This document shows positions 55,378 to 64,000 of a stretch of DNA of 64,000 bases, in pieces. The first letter of the stretch is position 1. Each line of letters opens with the position of its first letter. The notes beneath the pieces were generated by a model. It saw nothing but the letters and a program-made list of their open reading frames with translations. It did no database searches and was not told the DNA's origin. The position numbers were made by a program, and so were the translations under genes. This DNA comes from Pristionchus mayeri (Eukaryota; Nematoda; Chromadorea; Rhabditida; Neodiplogasteridae): the NCBI GenBank assembly GCA_036245805.1, contig BTRK01000005.1:39971469-40035468 (forward strand), written 5' to 3'.

Positions 55378-55760
55378 TTGGTCAGTACTGTGGCGAGAAC
55401 GGCTACCCAAAGAAAGATGGAGAGGAAGATGTTGGGAGTCACGCTGAAAGATCGCTTGAGGAATGAACGCGTGCGCGGGATCACGATGCTGAGGGATCGG
55501 ATCGAGGATGGACTGGAAACTAAAGCGCGCTGGGCCCTCAAGGTCAGGAGAAAACTAGAGCAGTGGAGCCGTGCCACTACGGTGTGGACGCCATACAATA
55601 GGAAGCGCCCCCCTGGGAAGCCTCATGTACGATGGAGAGATGATTTGACCCGAGCTATTGGCAATCACAATGCAACTTATGAAGAATACCGTCCCATCCT
55701 CATCTGAGCACCTATGGCCTGACATGATAAATTGATTGATTGATTCCCTCCGATTTTTTG
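55378..55760 (+). mobile_element. Second truncated RTE-type fragment, inverted copy
   Basis: It encodes about 109 residues (RKMERKMLGVTLKDRLRNER to YEEYRPILI), related to but diverged from the larger element, and ends in TTGATTGATTGATT. The mirror copy in arm B is at 58267-58640. Strong 5' truncation is normal for non-LTR retrotransposons. Confidence 0.75.
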
Positions 55761-55981
55761 AATCGATGATGGTAAACTAAATTGGGGTTTCACAATATGC
55801 ATTTAGGCAGGCAGACGTGCTTCGCACGATTGTCTATCGACGGTTTGTGCATAAAAACTGATCCAAAGATATTTTTTATGAGATAATGTTGTTGTTTTTC
55901 TGTTGGAATACATTATTTAAAACCAGTGAAATATTTTATAAGTTTACAATATCCTCAAAATGATTATCTTGTTCTCTGCAG

Positions 55982-56059
55982 CAAACAGCTCGTGGTCGTT
56001 ACTCGCCCGCCTTCACTGCTTCTCCCCAGGGCACATGCACTTGCAGCAGCTGCAAGGAG
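55982..56059 (+). pseudogene. Inverted duplicate of one zinc-finger gene exon
   Basis: This 78-nt sequence is the mirror image of the exon at 57954-58031, with its CTGCAG acceptor and a GAG|GTCAGT donor. The other exons of that gene are not duplicated, so here the exon is stranded without partners. Confidence 0.55.
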
Positions 56060-56466
56060 GTCAGTATCGATTTATTGTTTGATCGATTGATTGTTCGGAG
56101 ATAATTACAGTACATTTTGAAAGCGCTGAGTTCCCGATTTTATGAGGTATATACTGATTTATTGCGTGTCTGAGCGCACAAATTGACCAGGGGGGTTGTT
56201 TCATGCATTACTCTCTCTTCATGCCTCAGAAAATTCCTGAGCTTGCAATAATACTCGCAGTAATGTGGTAAAATATATTTCCCAGCTCGAACAATTTCAA
56301 TCTTCCATTAACGCCGATTTCCGAGAGTTTTGAGTATTACCTTTCCAGAATATACCTGAAGGGGCATGATTGTAAAATTTTACGGAGGGAAGATTTTCTA
56401 TTGTTATTATTTTGAATTTCTAAAAAAAGTTAACAATAACAAAAAATAAAACAACAACATCCATAC

Positions 56467-58031
56467 CTGGTGGGGTAGTGCTTCTTCGCGTGGATAACTG
56501 CTCCATTCGCCGAGTTGAGCGTCCGCTGGCACATCTACAATTGATCGATTATTCAATCAGTCCTCGATCCCCTCCCCCTCTCCCCTACCATACCCTGCAC
56601 ATGAACTTCTGGGTGGTCGTGAGTGCCTCCTTCTCGTCCTCCTCATCATCCACTCTGTGGTGGTCGTGCTGCAGTTGCTGCGCCCCGCCTACTGTCGCAC
56701 TCTCGCACTCCTCGTTCGTCACCACTGCAAGTAGAAAATCAAGTATTTTTTTACACAAGAACGACTGAGACTTAGTGAGTCATTATTTCTCTAGGGCACA
56801 TGATCATTCGTTGCAACACCAAACAAACAACTCCAGTCTGGCCTTCTCAAATCGCTAAACTAATATTCTTATTTCATAATACTAGAATAGTATTCTTGTG
56901 CTCTCGCCGTCATCACCACTGCAAACAGTTTTTTTTCTACCCACAAGGCATTTATTGGTTGATCACTTTCCCAGCGTACATGTATCTTCGTAGCAACAAC
57001 AACAAACCAAGTACTCAATCTAAATGTTTCAGCAATAATAACATTTTCACTATATTTTCTCTAAAAAAACCCATTCTTCCTCCACTACCATATTCCTTGC
57101 TACAGTACCATCAACGTACCTCTCTTCTCAGGGAATAGCTTCTGTAGTGCGAGGGAGGGCCTCGTCTCGACGGGAATCTGCATGATATCCACCACGTCGT
57201 GCGTGTTCACTCCGTGCAGACGAACTCGGTCCTGAATGGAAAGACCATTGAGAGGCATACTCATTCTGTGAAGTTTGAGAATTTATTGTAGATTGGAAAG
57301 GCCACTTATGTACAGTACATTGCTATCGCCACCAACACATACGGTTAGAAATGCTCGTATAACCTGGATTCACGGGTACCTAAAATTATTCGATCCCGAC
57401 TTCTCTCAATATGGAATTCAAATATCACCATACTCTCGACACGAATACCTCTTCCTACAATACCCAGCCCCTTCCTACAGTACCTTGTGACTGTTCTTAT
57501 ATCCGCACTCTTTGCAAATGTAGAAATGCATGAGTGGGAGGAGGTCTGAGTGAGTCTCTCTCGTGAGAGACTGAAGGGAATCCTCAGGAATCGGCTGAAA
57601 AAAATTCTTTAGTTAGAAAATCTTCCCTCCGTAAAATTTTACAATCATGCCCCTTCAGGTATATTCTGGAAAGGTAATACTCAAAACTCTCGGAAATCGG
57701 CGTTAATGGAAGATTGAAATTGTTCGAGCTGGGAAATATATTTTACCACATTACTGCGAGTATTATTGCAAGCTCAGGAATTTTCTGAGGCATGAAGAGA
57801 GAGTAATGCATGAAACAACCCCCCTGGTCAATTTGTGCGCTCAGACACGCAATAAATCAGTATATACCTCATAAAATCGGGAACTCAGCGCTTTCAAATG
57901 TACTGTAATTATCTCCGAACAATTAATCGATCAAACAATAAATCGATACTGACCTCCTTGCAGCTGCTGCAAGTGCATGTGCCCTGGGGAGAAGCAGTGA
58001 AGGCGGGCGAGTAACGACCACGAGCTGTTTG
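56467..58031 (-). CDS. C2H2 zinc-finger gene fragment across spacer S2
   Basis: Exons in order are 57954-58031 (RGRYSPAFTASPQGTCTCSS), 57484-57594 (ending FYICKECGYKNSHK), 57120-57265 (MSMPLNGLSIQDRVRLHGV onward), 56594-56724 (VVTNEECESATVGGAQQ and an acidic run) and 56467-56534. The last two join as FMCRMCQRTLNSANGAVIH-AKKH. This gives Cys-x2-Cys-x12-His-x3-His, a classical C2H2 finger; the domain points to nucleic-acid binding in the nucleus. Exons three to five agree in phase. The join from exon two (phase 0) to exon three (needs two bases before ATG) does not, so an exon may be missed, or ATG at 57264 may be a real start. Downstream exons would lie in the inverted arm B', where none is seen. 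The gene is probably broken by the rearrangement. Confidence 0.55.
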
Positions 58032-58266
58032 CTGCAGAGAACAAGATAATCATTTTGAGGATATTGTAAACTTATAAAATATTTCACTGGTTTTAAATAA
58101 TGTATTCCAACAGAAAAACAACAACATTATCTCATAAAAAATATCTTTGGATCAGTTTTTATGCACAAACCGTCGATAGACAATCGTGCGAAGCACGTCT
58201 GCCTGCCTAAATGCATATTGTGAAACCCCAATTTAGTTTACCATCATCGATTCAAAAAATCGGAGG

Positions 58267-58640
58267 GAATCAATCAATCAATTTATCATGTCAGGCCATA
58301 GGTGCTCAGATGAGGATGGGACGGTATTCTTCATAAGTTGCATTGTGATTGCCAATAGCTCGGGTCAAATCATCTCTCCATCGTACATGAGGCTTCCCAG
58401 GGGGGCGCTTCCTATTGTATGGCGTCCACACCGTAGTGGCACGGCTCCACTGCTCTAGTTTTCTCCTGACCTTGAGGGCCCAGCGCGCTTTAGTTTCCAG
58501 TCCATCCTCGATCCGATCCCTCAGCATCGTGATCCCGCGCACGCGTTCATTCCTCAAGCGATCTTTCAGCGTGACTCCCAACATCTTCCTCTCCATCTTT
58601 CTTTGGGTAGCCGTTCTCGCCACAGTACTGACCAACTGAT
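58267..58640 (-). mobile_element. Truncated RTE-type fragment in arm B
   Basis: Mirror copy of 55378-55760. It has the same C-terminal 109 codons and an AATCAATCAATCAATTTATC tail on the plus strand. It lies next to the larger element in the same orientation. Confidence 0.75.
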
Positions 58641-58657
58641 ATTTTCAAACGTCTCAT

Positions 58658-58848
58658 TAAAACACTGTCTCCGTAAAAACGGAGGTTAAGGTGGCACAAT
58701 CGTTAAAAGTTATCTCCTGAAGTTAACTCCAGCCATAAAATTTCAGCCATAAAGTCAAACCATAAAGTTGTAACTTCAGGGGATGACTTTTAACGATTGT
58801 GCCACATCCCCTCCGGAATCTGACGTTCTTACAGAGACAGCGTTTTAA
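58658..58848. repeat. Small inverted element between the two retrotransposon tails
   Basis: AAAACACTGTCTCCGTAAAA at the left corresponds to CTTACAGAGACAGCGTTTT at the right. GGCACAATCGTTAAAAGT and ACTTTTAACGATTGTGCC lie further in. It is probably a MITE; the image is at 55165-55355. Confidence 0.6.
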
Positions 58849-61740
58849 TCAATCAGTCAATCAATCAGTTTATCATATCAGGCAGTTTGCTCAGATGAGG
58901 ATTTGTCTATATTCTGCATAGGTTGCACTCCACCAATGTGTGCCAATGGCTCGGCTAAGGTCGTCTCTCCAGCGTACGCGTGGCTTCCCAGGGGGGCGGC
59001 TCCTGTTGTAGGGCGTCCAGACTGTAGTAGCGCGACTCCACTGCTCCAGATTCATTTGCCTAATTTTGAGTGCCCACCGTGCTTTCCGTTTCAATCCCTC
59101 CTCGACCCAGTCTCTTAGCTTGGTGATTCCACGAACTCGCTCATTCTTCCAACGATCTCTGATCGTAACTCCCAACATCCTCCGTTCCATATTTCGTTGA
59201 GTTACACTCAGTCGTTCCTTCTCACTCGATCGTAATGCCCAGACTTCGCATCCGTAGAGTACTGTACTTGTGATGCAGCTTTCAAAGAGCCGTCGCCTGA
59301 TCTTCATGGGTAAAAGGCGTGACGATAGAAGATGGGACAGCTTACTCCATGCGTACCAGCCCAGTCCAATCCGATGTTCAATTTCGTCGGAGTGATCTAG
59401 GGGAAGACTGATTCGCCCTCCTAGATATGTGGCTCTTTCGACAAATTCGAACCGTAGATTGTCAATAGTGATTGGATTCCTGGTAGAGGTGCAGGAGGTG
59501 AGTAGATTGGTCTTTGCTGCATTGATTTCGAGACCAACTCTTCTGCAAGCGCTCATCAACTTCTTCAACATTTTCTCCAATTCTGGTCGCGACTTCGCGA
59601 TGAGAACTACATCGTCCGCGTACTCCAAATGGCATAGATTCCTCCCATCTATTTGGATTCCATCCTTCTCCCAGTCAATCTTGTCCATCGCAGATCTTAG
59701 CACAGCGTTGAAAAGGCGAGGGGAGAGTGTATCCCCTTGGCGAACTCCTCTTCTCACGGTGACAGGGACGAGTTCTTCGTTTACTCGAATGAGTGTGGAA
59801 GAAGACTCGTAAAGACGACGCAGAAGGTGGACGAGGATGGGGTGGGCTCCGAAGAAGAAGAGGGCGTTCCAGCAAGCATTCCACTCAACGCAGTCGAAGG
59901 CCTTGCGGAAGTCGACAAACGCCAAGTAGATAGGGATACCGTACTCGTGGGCTCTTTCTGCTACCTGCTTGATCGCATGAAGGTTATCGAGGGTGCTGAA
60001 TCCGCGACGAAAACCGGTTTGGGTCGTTCATTCTCTTCCAACACTTGCTCGAATCTTCTCAAAATCACCCTTGTCATCGTCTTGAGAGTGACGGTGAGCA
60101 GCGAAATGGGGCGGAAATTGCCGATGTTCTTAGGATCTCCCTTCTTATGCAACAATGAAACGACTGCTTCCGTCAAATCGCTTGGAACTGCGTCTCCGGC
60201 AACCAGTCGATTGAGCAGATCAGCGATGTCTGGGGCCAAGTGATCTCTGGCGAGGAAGAGCATCTCAGGGAGAATCCCATCCGAACCAGGGGAATGGCCG
60301 CATTTCAGGAGAGACATCGCATGCCTGATTTCATCGGATTGGAAGGGTGGCAATGGGTCTAGAGCGGGAGGGGACACAGTGAGAGGAAGCTGCACTCCTG
60401 GCGTGTAGAGGTCCTCAAAGAAGGTCTTCACCGCTGTCTTGGTTGCTGCTTGAGAGAGTGCACCAGAGACAGGATCGGGGACGAGAAGACGCTGCTTCGA
60501 CGACTGAAGAGACAGCATGCACTTCACAATGCTCCTTCCCATCATCGCTGCTTGCCGTGCTTGTTCTTCCTTCCGTTTCCTGATATCCGCTATGAGACTC
60601 ATTCGAGCAGCCTTGCATGCGATGGAATAGGCGACAGTTCCTTGCGAATTGGATTGCAATTGGTGACGTGTGGCAAGAAGGTTCTTTGTTGCGGTCGAGA
60701 TCCAGGGTGGGGAATGGCGCTTCCTCCAACAGTTGACTGCCGCGGTCTCAGTGAAAGCCTTGATCTTGCAGTAGGCATCGGCGGCAGAATTGGGGCGACC
60801 AAGGGGCAGTGACGCAAGGAGGGATGCGTTGGCAGTAAAAGCTACCCGATCGAAATCAAGCCGCTCTCTGCATCTTTTCTGCCTGACCTTGTCGGGGAGA
60901 GAGAGACATAGACGGACGAGGCGATGATCCGAGTTGAACTCGAACCTTCCAACGACCCCGCAATTGACTACTCTCGCTGTGGTGGGCGCTGCAACGTAGT
61001 CAATTTGATGGAATGTTGAGCCGTTGGGGGAGCGCCAGGTCCAGATCCGTCCGAGCCGCCTCTTGGGGAACGTGTTCCATAGCCGCATCCTGTTCCTCAC
61101 ACAGACTTCAATGAAGGTCCGACCGCGTGGGTTCGGGGTCGAGGAGGCGAAATCACCGACATATATTTCATTGCCTGGTTCTCTCGCCACTCGACAGTTG
61201 AAGTCACCGACCAGGATGGGCATGTGGCCTCTTGGGGCACTCTTCAGGGCGGTCTCAATCTGGTCCATGAAGTCCTCGTACGCCTGGTCGTCGTAGGAAG
61301 AGGTTGGGGCGTAAGCGCAGACCAGAATGAGCCGCAGGTCTGAGAGGGAGAGAGTGGCCAAGCGGGGGGAGAGACCATTGAACACGGCTCCGCGCGCAAG
61401 GTGCGGTCGGAGTAGGAAAGCCACGCCATGGGAAGCAGTGGGCCCGCCAGAATGGAACACTACAGTGCCTGAAGACTGAAGGTTGAATGAAGCACAACCC
61501 ACAATCCTAGACTCCTGCACTGCAAGCACGTCCCATTTGATCTTGTCGAGGGCGAGCTCCAACTCGGTCTGCTTGTCCTTGGTCGCGAGCGTCCTGGCAT
61601 TGATGGTCCCGATGTAGAGATGGCGACTCATCAAGGTGGCGTACAACTCCCGCGTGCCAAACGCGTCTGGGAGAGGGAATCCGGGCGGGAGGAATCGGAG
61701 AGACGAACTCGCACTCAACCGCTCGCCACACACTTGAGAA
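58848..61740 (-). mobile_element. RTE-type non-LTR retrotransposon, one frameshift
   Basis: A 590-codon frame (59961-61733) starts with an apurinic-type endonuclease: INARTLATKDK, QESRI, VGDFNCR and the SDHRLV motif with its catalytic His. It runs on into the reverse transcriptase (LLHKKGDPKNIGNFRPISLL). Near 60030 one base is missing. The polymerase continues in the 344-codon frame 58891-59925: AFVDFRKAFDCVEW, VRRGVRQGDTLSPRLF and the catalytic LEYADDVVL box. A C-terminal extension of the RTE type ends YAEYRQILI. About 950 codons in all would be normal for this group. The 3' end is a GATT-rich short repeat, typical of RTE elements. It makes a DNA nick and copies its RNA at that site; this copy cannot make a full protein without frame correction. 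Confidence 0.88.
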
Positions 61741-61950
61741 CCCAGAAATTAATATCCGTGCTAAAAATAAATCCGGTATAAATAAATACCCGAGTGTTTT
61801 GTGTATCATTTCCCCATAATATCCTCGGTGGAATCGTGTTTTGCAATAGGATTCAACTGTCCTCCGGAATAAATTATCAAACGAAAAATTTCACTCTATC
61901 ATTACGGCCAATTCCAAGAACTTCTGGTATCGCCATTCCGGTCGCAGATG

Positions 61951-62355
61951 ATTAAGGTTGGCATTTTGACTCTTTGACTCAAAATTACCAGTGTTCTTCG
62001 AACCTTTCTCTCGCTTTCCGTATTTGAGAATGACTTGAAGCATAACTGACTTTGATCATTTTTCTTTCCCACCAAATTGACTAAATTTAAAAAGAAATTT
62101 CAGAAAATAAATCAAAAAAAGGAAACACTGAAAAAATCGTCGATGAGACTTGACAGACCTGATGTAACATCTCTAGGACTAATGCCAAAAAAATTTGAAG
62201 CAAATTCGACACTTCTGAAACGAGATATGATCCAAAGATCCATAGGATCTCAGATCCAATGGATCTCAGATCCACCGACTCTCAGAGCCGAATGACTCAG
62301 AATGAAAAGATCCAAAAGTGTCTGAGATTCTTCAAAGAGTCAAAACGCCAACACT
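61951..62355. repeat. Inverted-repeat element with GTTGGCATTTTGAC ends
   Basis: AAGGTTGGCATTTTGACTCT at the left is mirrored by AGAGTCAAAACGCCAACACT at the right. It is about 400 bp, and contains an inverted GGATCT/AGATCC cluster at 62235-62275. Non-coding. Confidence 0.5.
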
Positions 62356-62407
62356 ACAGATGATGCTCTGGAGTCCGAATGAAGAATGAGCACTTGGCTC
62401 TCCCCCC

Positions 62408-62484
62408 ATTCCCGTAGTTCTGCATCTGCAGAACTACGGGAATGCAGAACTACGGGAATGCAGATGCAGAACTACGGGAATGCG
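62408..62484. repeat. Tandem repeat, TGCAGAACTACGGGAA unit
   Basis: About four units of GCAGAACTACGGGAAT, some with an added GCAGAT, sit immediately before the retrotransposon fragment at 62490. Confidence 0.65.
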
Positions 62485-62489
62485 GATAC

Positions 62490-62920
62490 TGTTATGCCAG
62501 CACAGTCCGACCAAAAAGAATACCAATCGACTCATAGTAGTACAACGAAGTATGATGAGAAAAATGTGTGGAGTTACGAGGTTGGATCGTCGAACCAATG
62601 AATGGCTGTCGCAGAAAGTGCCAATCCCGGACATTAGAGTGCAAGCGATGCAGAGAAAGTGGAACTGGGCAGCAAGAATAGCATTGCTCGATGACGACAG
62701 ATGGACTACACGAGTGATGGAATGGACTCCCTACGATCGAGTCCGTCCAATTGGAAGACCACGGACGAGATGGAGGGACGAATTCGTGCAACAACTGGGA
62801 CCGAACTGGGATAGCGTGTGTAGAAGAGACCCCGTTGCTTGGAAGAACAGCATTTTCCACCAGGCCCAGACCTTGATCATGGATAAATAATGATAATGAT
62901 AATAATAATGATAACAGTAA
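62490..62920 (+). mobile_element. 5'-truncated non-LTR retrotransposon, different family
   Basis: A 136-codon frame ends at 62890 and contains RKMCGVTRLDRRTNE, KWNWAARIALLDDDRW, WTPYDRVRPIGRPRTRWRDE and HQAQTLIM. This matches the conserved C-terminal region of RTE-like reverse transcriptases (Q-W-GH-R..D..W; GRP-RW-D). It is followed by an ATAATGATAATAATAATGAT tail. Only the last part of the element was copied, or survives. Confidence 0.75.
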
Positions 62921-62994
62921 CGAGACATAAGGTAGGATATTTAAAAATAATTTTACTCTCGATTTTAAATTTTTAGAAAAATGTTTGACCCAAG

Positions 62995-63150
62995 GAACTG
63001 GGTTACGGTAGTGACCTGGACACTGTACAATCGATTGGGCACGGTACCAGGACTTTTTTAAAATAAAGTTAGTTTGCGATAATCGGGGTTACGGTAGTGG
63101 TATACGGTATCTGGTGATACTGTATGATCGATTGGGTACGATAACTAGTC
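62995..63150. repeat. Direct repeat with GATTGGG(C/T)ACG motif
   Basis: Two imperfect units each contain GGTTACGGTAGTG, then CTGTA(C/T)(A/G)ATCGATTGGG. The rest of 62920-63430 shows no gene. Confidence 0.45.
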
Positions 63151-63182
63151 TTGGCCTACCATTGACCTACCGATCAATTTTT

Positions 63183-63273
63183 GACCATGACCCCCTATAC
63201 TTCGTTCAGCACTGCTCCCCTCAAATCGAGGGGAGCAGTGCTGAACCATGAATAGGGGTTCATGGTCTGAAAA
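63183..63273. repeat. Long hairpin, about 35-bp stem
   Basis: GACCATGACCCCCTATACTT and CAGCACTGCTCCCCTC on the left pair with GAGGGGAGCAGTGCTG and AATAGGGGTTCATGGTC on the right. The loop is only a few bases. It could be a MITE or a transcribed hairpin precursor. There is no other evidence for either. Confidence 0.6.
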
Positions 63274-63429
63274 CACACACGTGTTGGGCAACTATGTCTC
63301 TAATTCTTTATAGAACGGTATTGCTATCTGGTCTATTGCTATCAAACTGATCTGAACCCATGTAAACTATAGTATCACTGATGCATCAATGCACCTTGGA
63401 GTGTCATGAAAAGTTTGTTAAAATCTCAG

Positions 63430-63548
63430 AACTAGATTTGAAGCGTGCTTCTCCCTACACCGAGTCGCACACTCCTTCCTCGACTCCGCTACATCCGGCT
63501 GCATCTGTTGCAGCTCCAGGAGGAATCATGACGACGATGGAAGAGTGA
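63430..63548 (+). CDS. Probable last exon of a plus-strand gene
   Basis: After an AAATCTCAG acceptor, a frame runs LDLKRASPYTESHTPSSTPL, then HPAASVAAPGGIMTTMEE, then TGA at 63546-63548. The Ser/Thr/Pro/Ala-rich composition is that of a disordered C-terminal tail, as in many transcription factors. No upstream exon is evident between 62920 and 63430, so the rest of the gene may have been displaced or lie further away. No family recognised. Confidence 0.35.
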
Positions 63549-64000
63549 ATATTGATTGAATGATTCTTCGATATTGTTCTTACTTGTGCTCATTGTGTAA
63601 AATGGAACTAGTGAAGCTGAAATGTGGTTGCAATATCTTGGATTCTTTGCCGAGAAGAATTTGTGAAGGGGAAATTTAATTGAGTTAAAGGAGGAATGAA
63701 GTCAAACGCGCGCCCGGTTGAAATATGTTTCAATTAGAGGAGCACTCTCTTCAAGTCGCGTGCTCTCTCGCTCGTTGCCTGAGCTTTCCCTGATTTGGCT
63801 CCCCGCCAACTACCGATGGCTATGTTCGGAATGGAGATATCAATGTGAAAATTTCGGAGCTTCTTACCGTTATGGAGCTCTAGGCCGTTCATATGATAGC
63901 TTCAAAAATTTAATTTTCCCTTTGCTCCTCCTTCAATGCACTCGCTGATGAATAACGGGCACTTGAAGCACGCTTTCTTTCGCAGGACGCATTTCTTCCT
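63549..64000. other. No supported feature
   Basis: A 76-codon plus-strand frame (63718-63948) shows no motif. The CGCGTGCTCTCTCGCTCG stretch is a common dispersed motif in this window. Confidence 0.3.

Larger units (their letters stand above)
54669..59344. repeat. Giant palindrome 2: arms B' and B with spacer S2
   Basis: Arm B' (54669-56400) and arm B (57614-59344) are inverted copies of about 1.73 kb. Landmark positions sum to 114013, or 114014 near the spacer, so one single-base indel separates them. The spacer is 56401-57613. Arm B includes the 3' part of the retrotransposon at 58.85-61.73 kb, a shorter truncated copy of it, a small inverted element (58658-58848) and one exon (57954-58031). 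B' carries all of these inverted. Its outer edge touches palindrome 1 directly. Confidence 0.85.

Noticed and set aside
60415..61497. Several frames of 60-120 codons on both strands
   Set aside because: Shadow frames of the retrotransposon ORF, which carries all the recognisable motifs.

Overview
The window looks like nematode nuclear DNA. On the minus strand, short exons (about 60-160 nt) are flanked by TTTCAG-type 3' splice sites and GT 5' splice sites. Probable trans-splice acceptors lie just upstream of start codons. The repeats (mariner, Merlin, an RTE-type non-LTR retrotransposon, many small TA-flanked inverted-repeat elements, foldback elements) fit a rhabditid or diplogastrid-like worm. 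I cannot name the species.

From about 45.7 kb down to 3.4 kb there is a head-to-tail tandem array of six copies of one multi-exon gene, all on the minus strand (ATGs at 45701, 38307, 30722, 25077, 18069 and 13162). Each copy has a 7-codon first exon (M-E-x-Q-x-x-E type), a long run of coiled-coil exons nearly all joined in phase 2, an exon carrying an N-R tract, one proline-rich exon starting near P-P-A-T, and a short last exon. I do not recognise the family. Copies 2 (451 codons) and 5 (502 codons) can be threaded open from start to stop. Copy 1 is truncated, copies 3 and 4 are frameshifted, and copy 6 has an expanded tandem exon array plus two splice problems. A distinct coiled-coil gene begins at 2970 and runs toward the left edge. 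Transposons fill the introns and intergenic gaps: mariner at 7.6-8.8 kb and 28.3-29.5 kb, Merlin at 32.1-34.0 kb, foldbacks at 10.2-11.6, 18.5-20.0 and 40.5-41.5 kb, a tRNA-derived SINE at 20.2 kb, and many small palindromic elements.

From 46834 to 59344 lies a 12.5-kb block laid out as A - S1 - A' - B' - S2 - B, where A' and B' are inverted copies of A and B (3409 and about 1732 bp). The two palindromes abut with no base between them. The arms align almost without indels. The two single-copy spacers (about 1.0 and 1.2 kb) hold minus-strand exons, including a C2H2 zinc finger. An RTE-type retrotransposon (endonuclease plus reverse transcriptase, split by one frameshift) covers 58.85-61.73 kb and provides the outer part of arm B. 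The right end holds another truncated retrotransposon fragment, small repeats, and one probable 3'-terminal exon of a plus-strand gene.

Most long open frames inside the foldbacks and palindromes are side effects of the repeats, not genes. All assignments come from reading the sequence by eye; exon borders may be off by a few bases.
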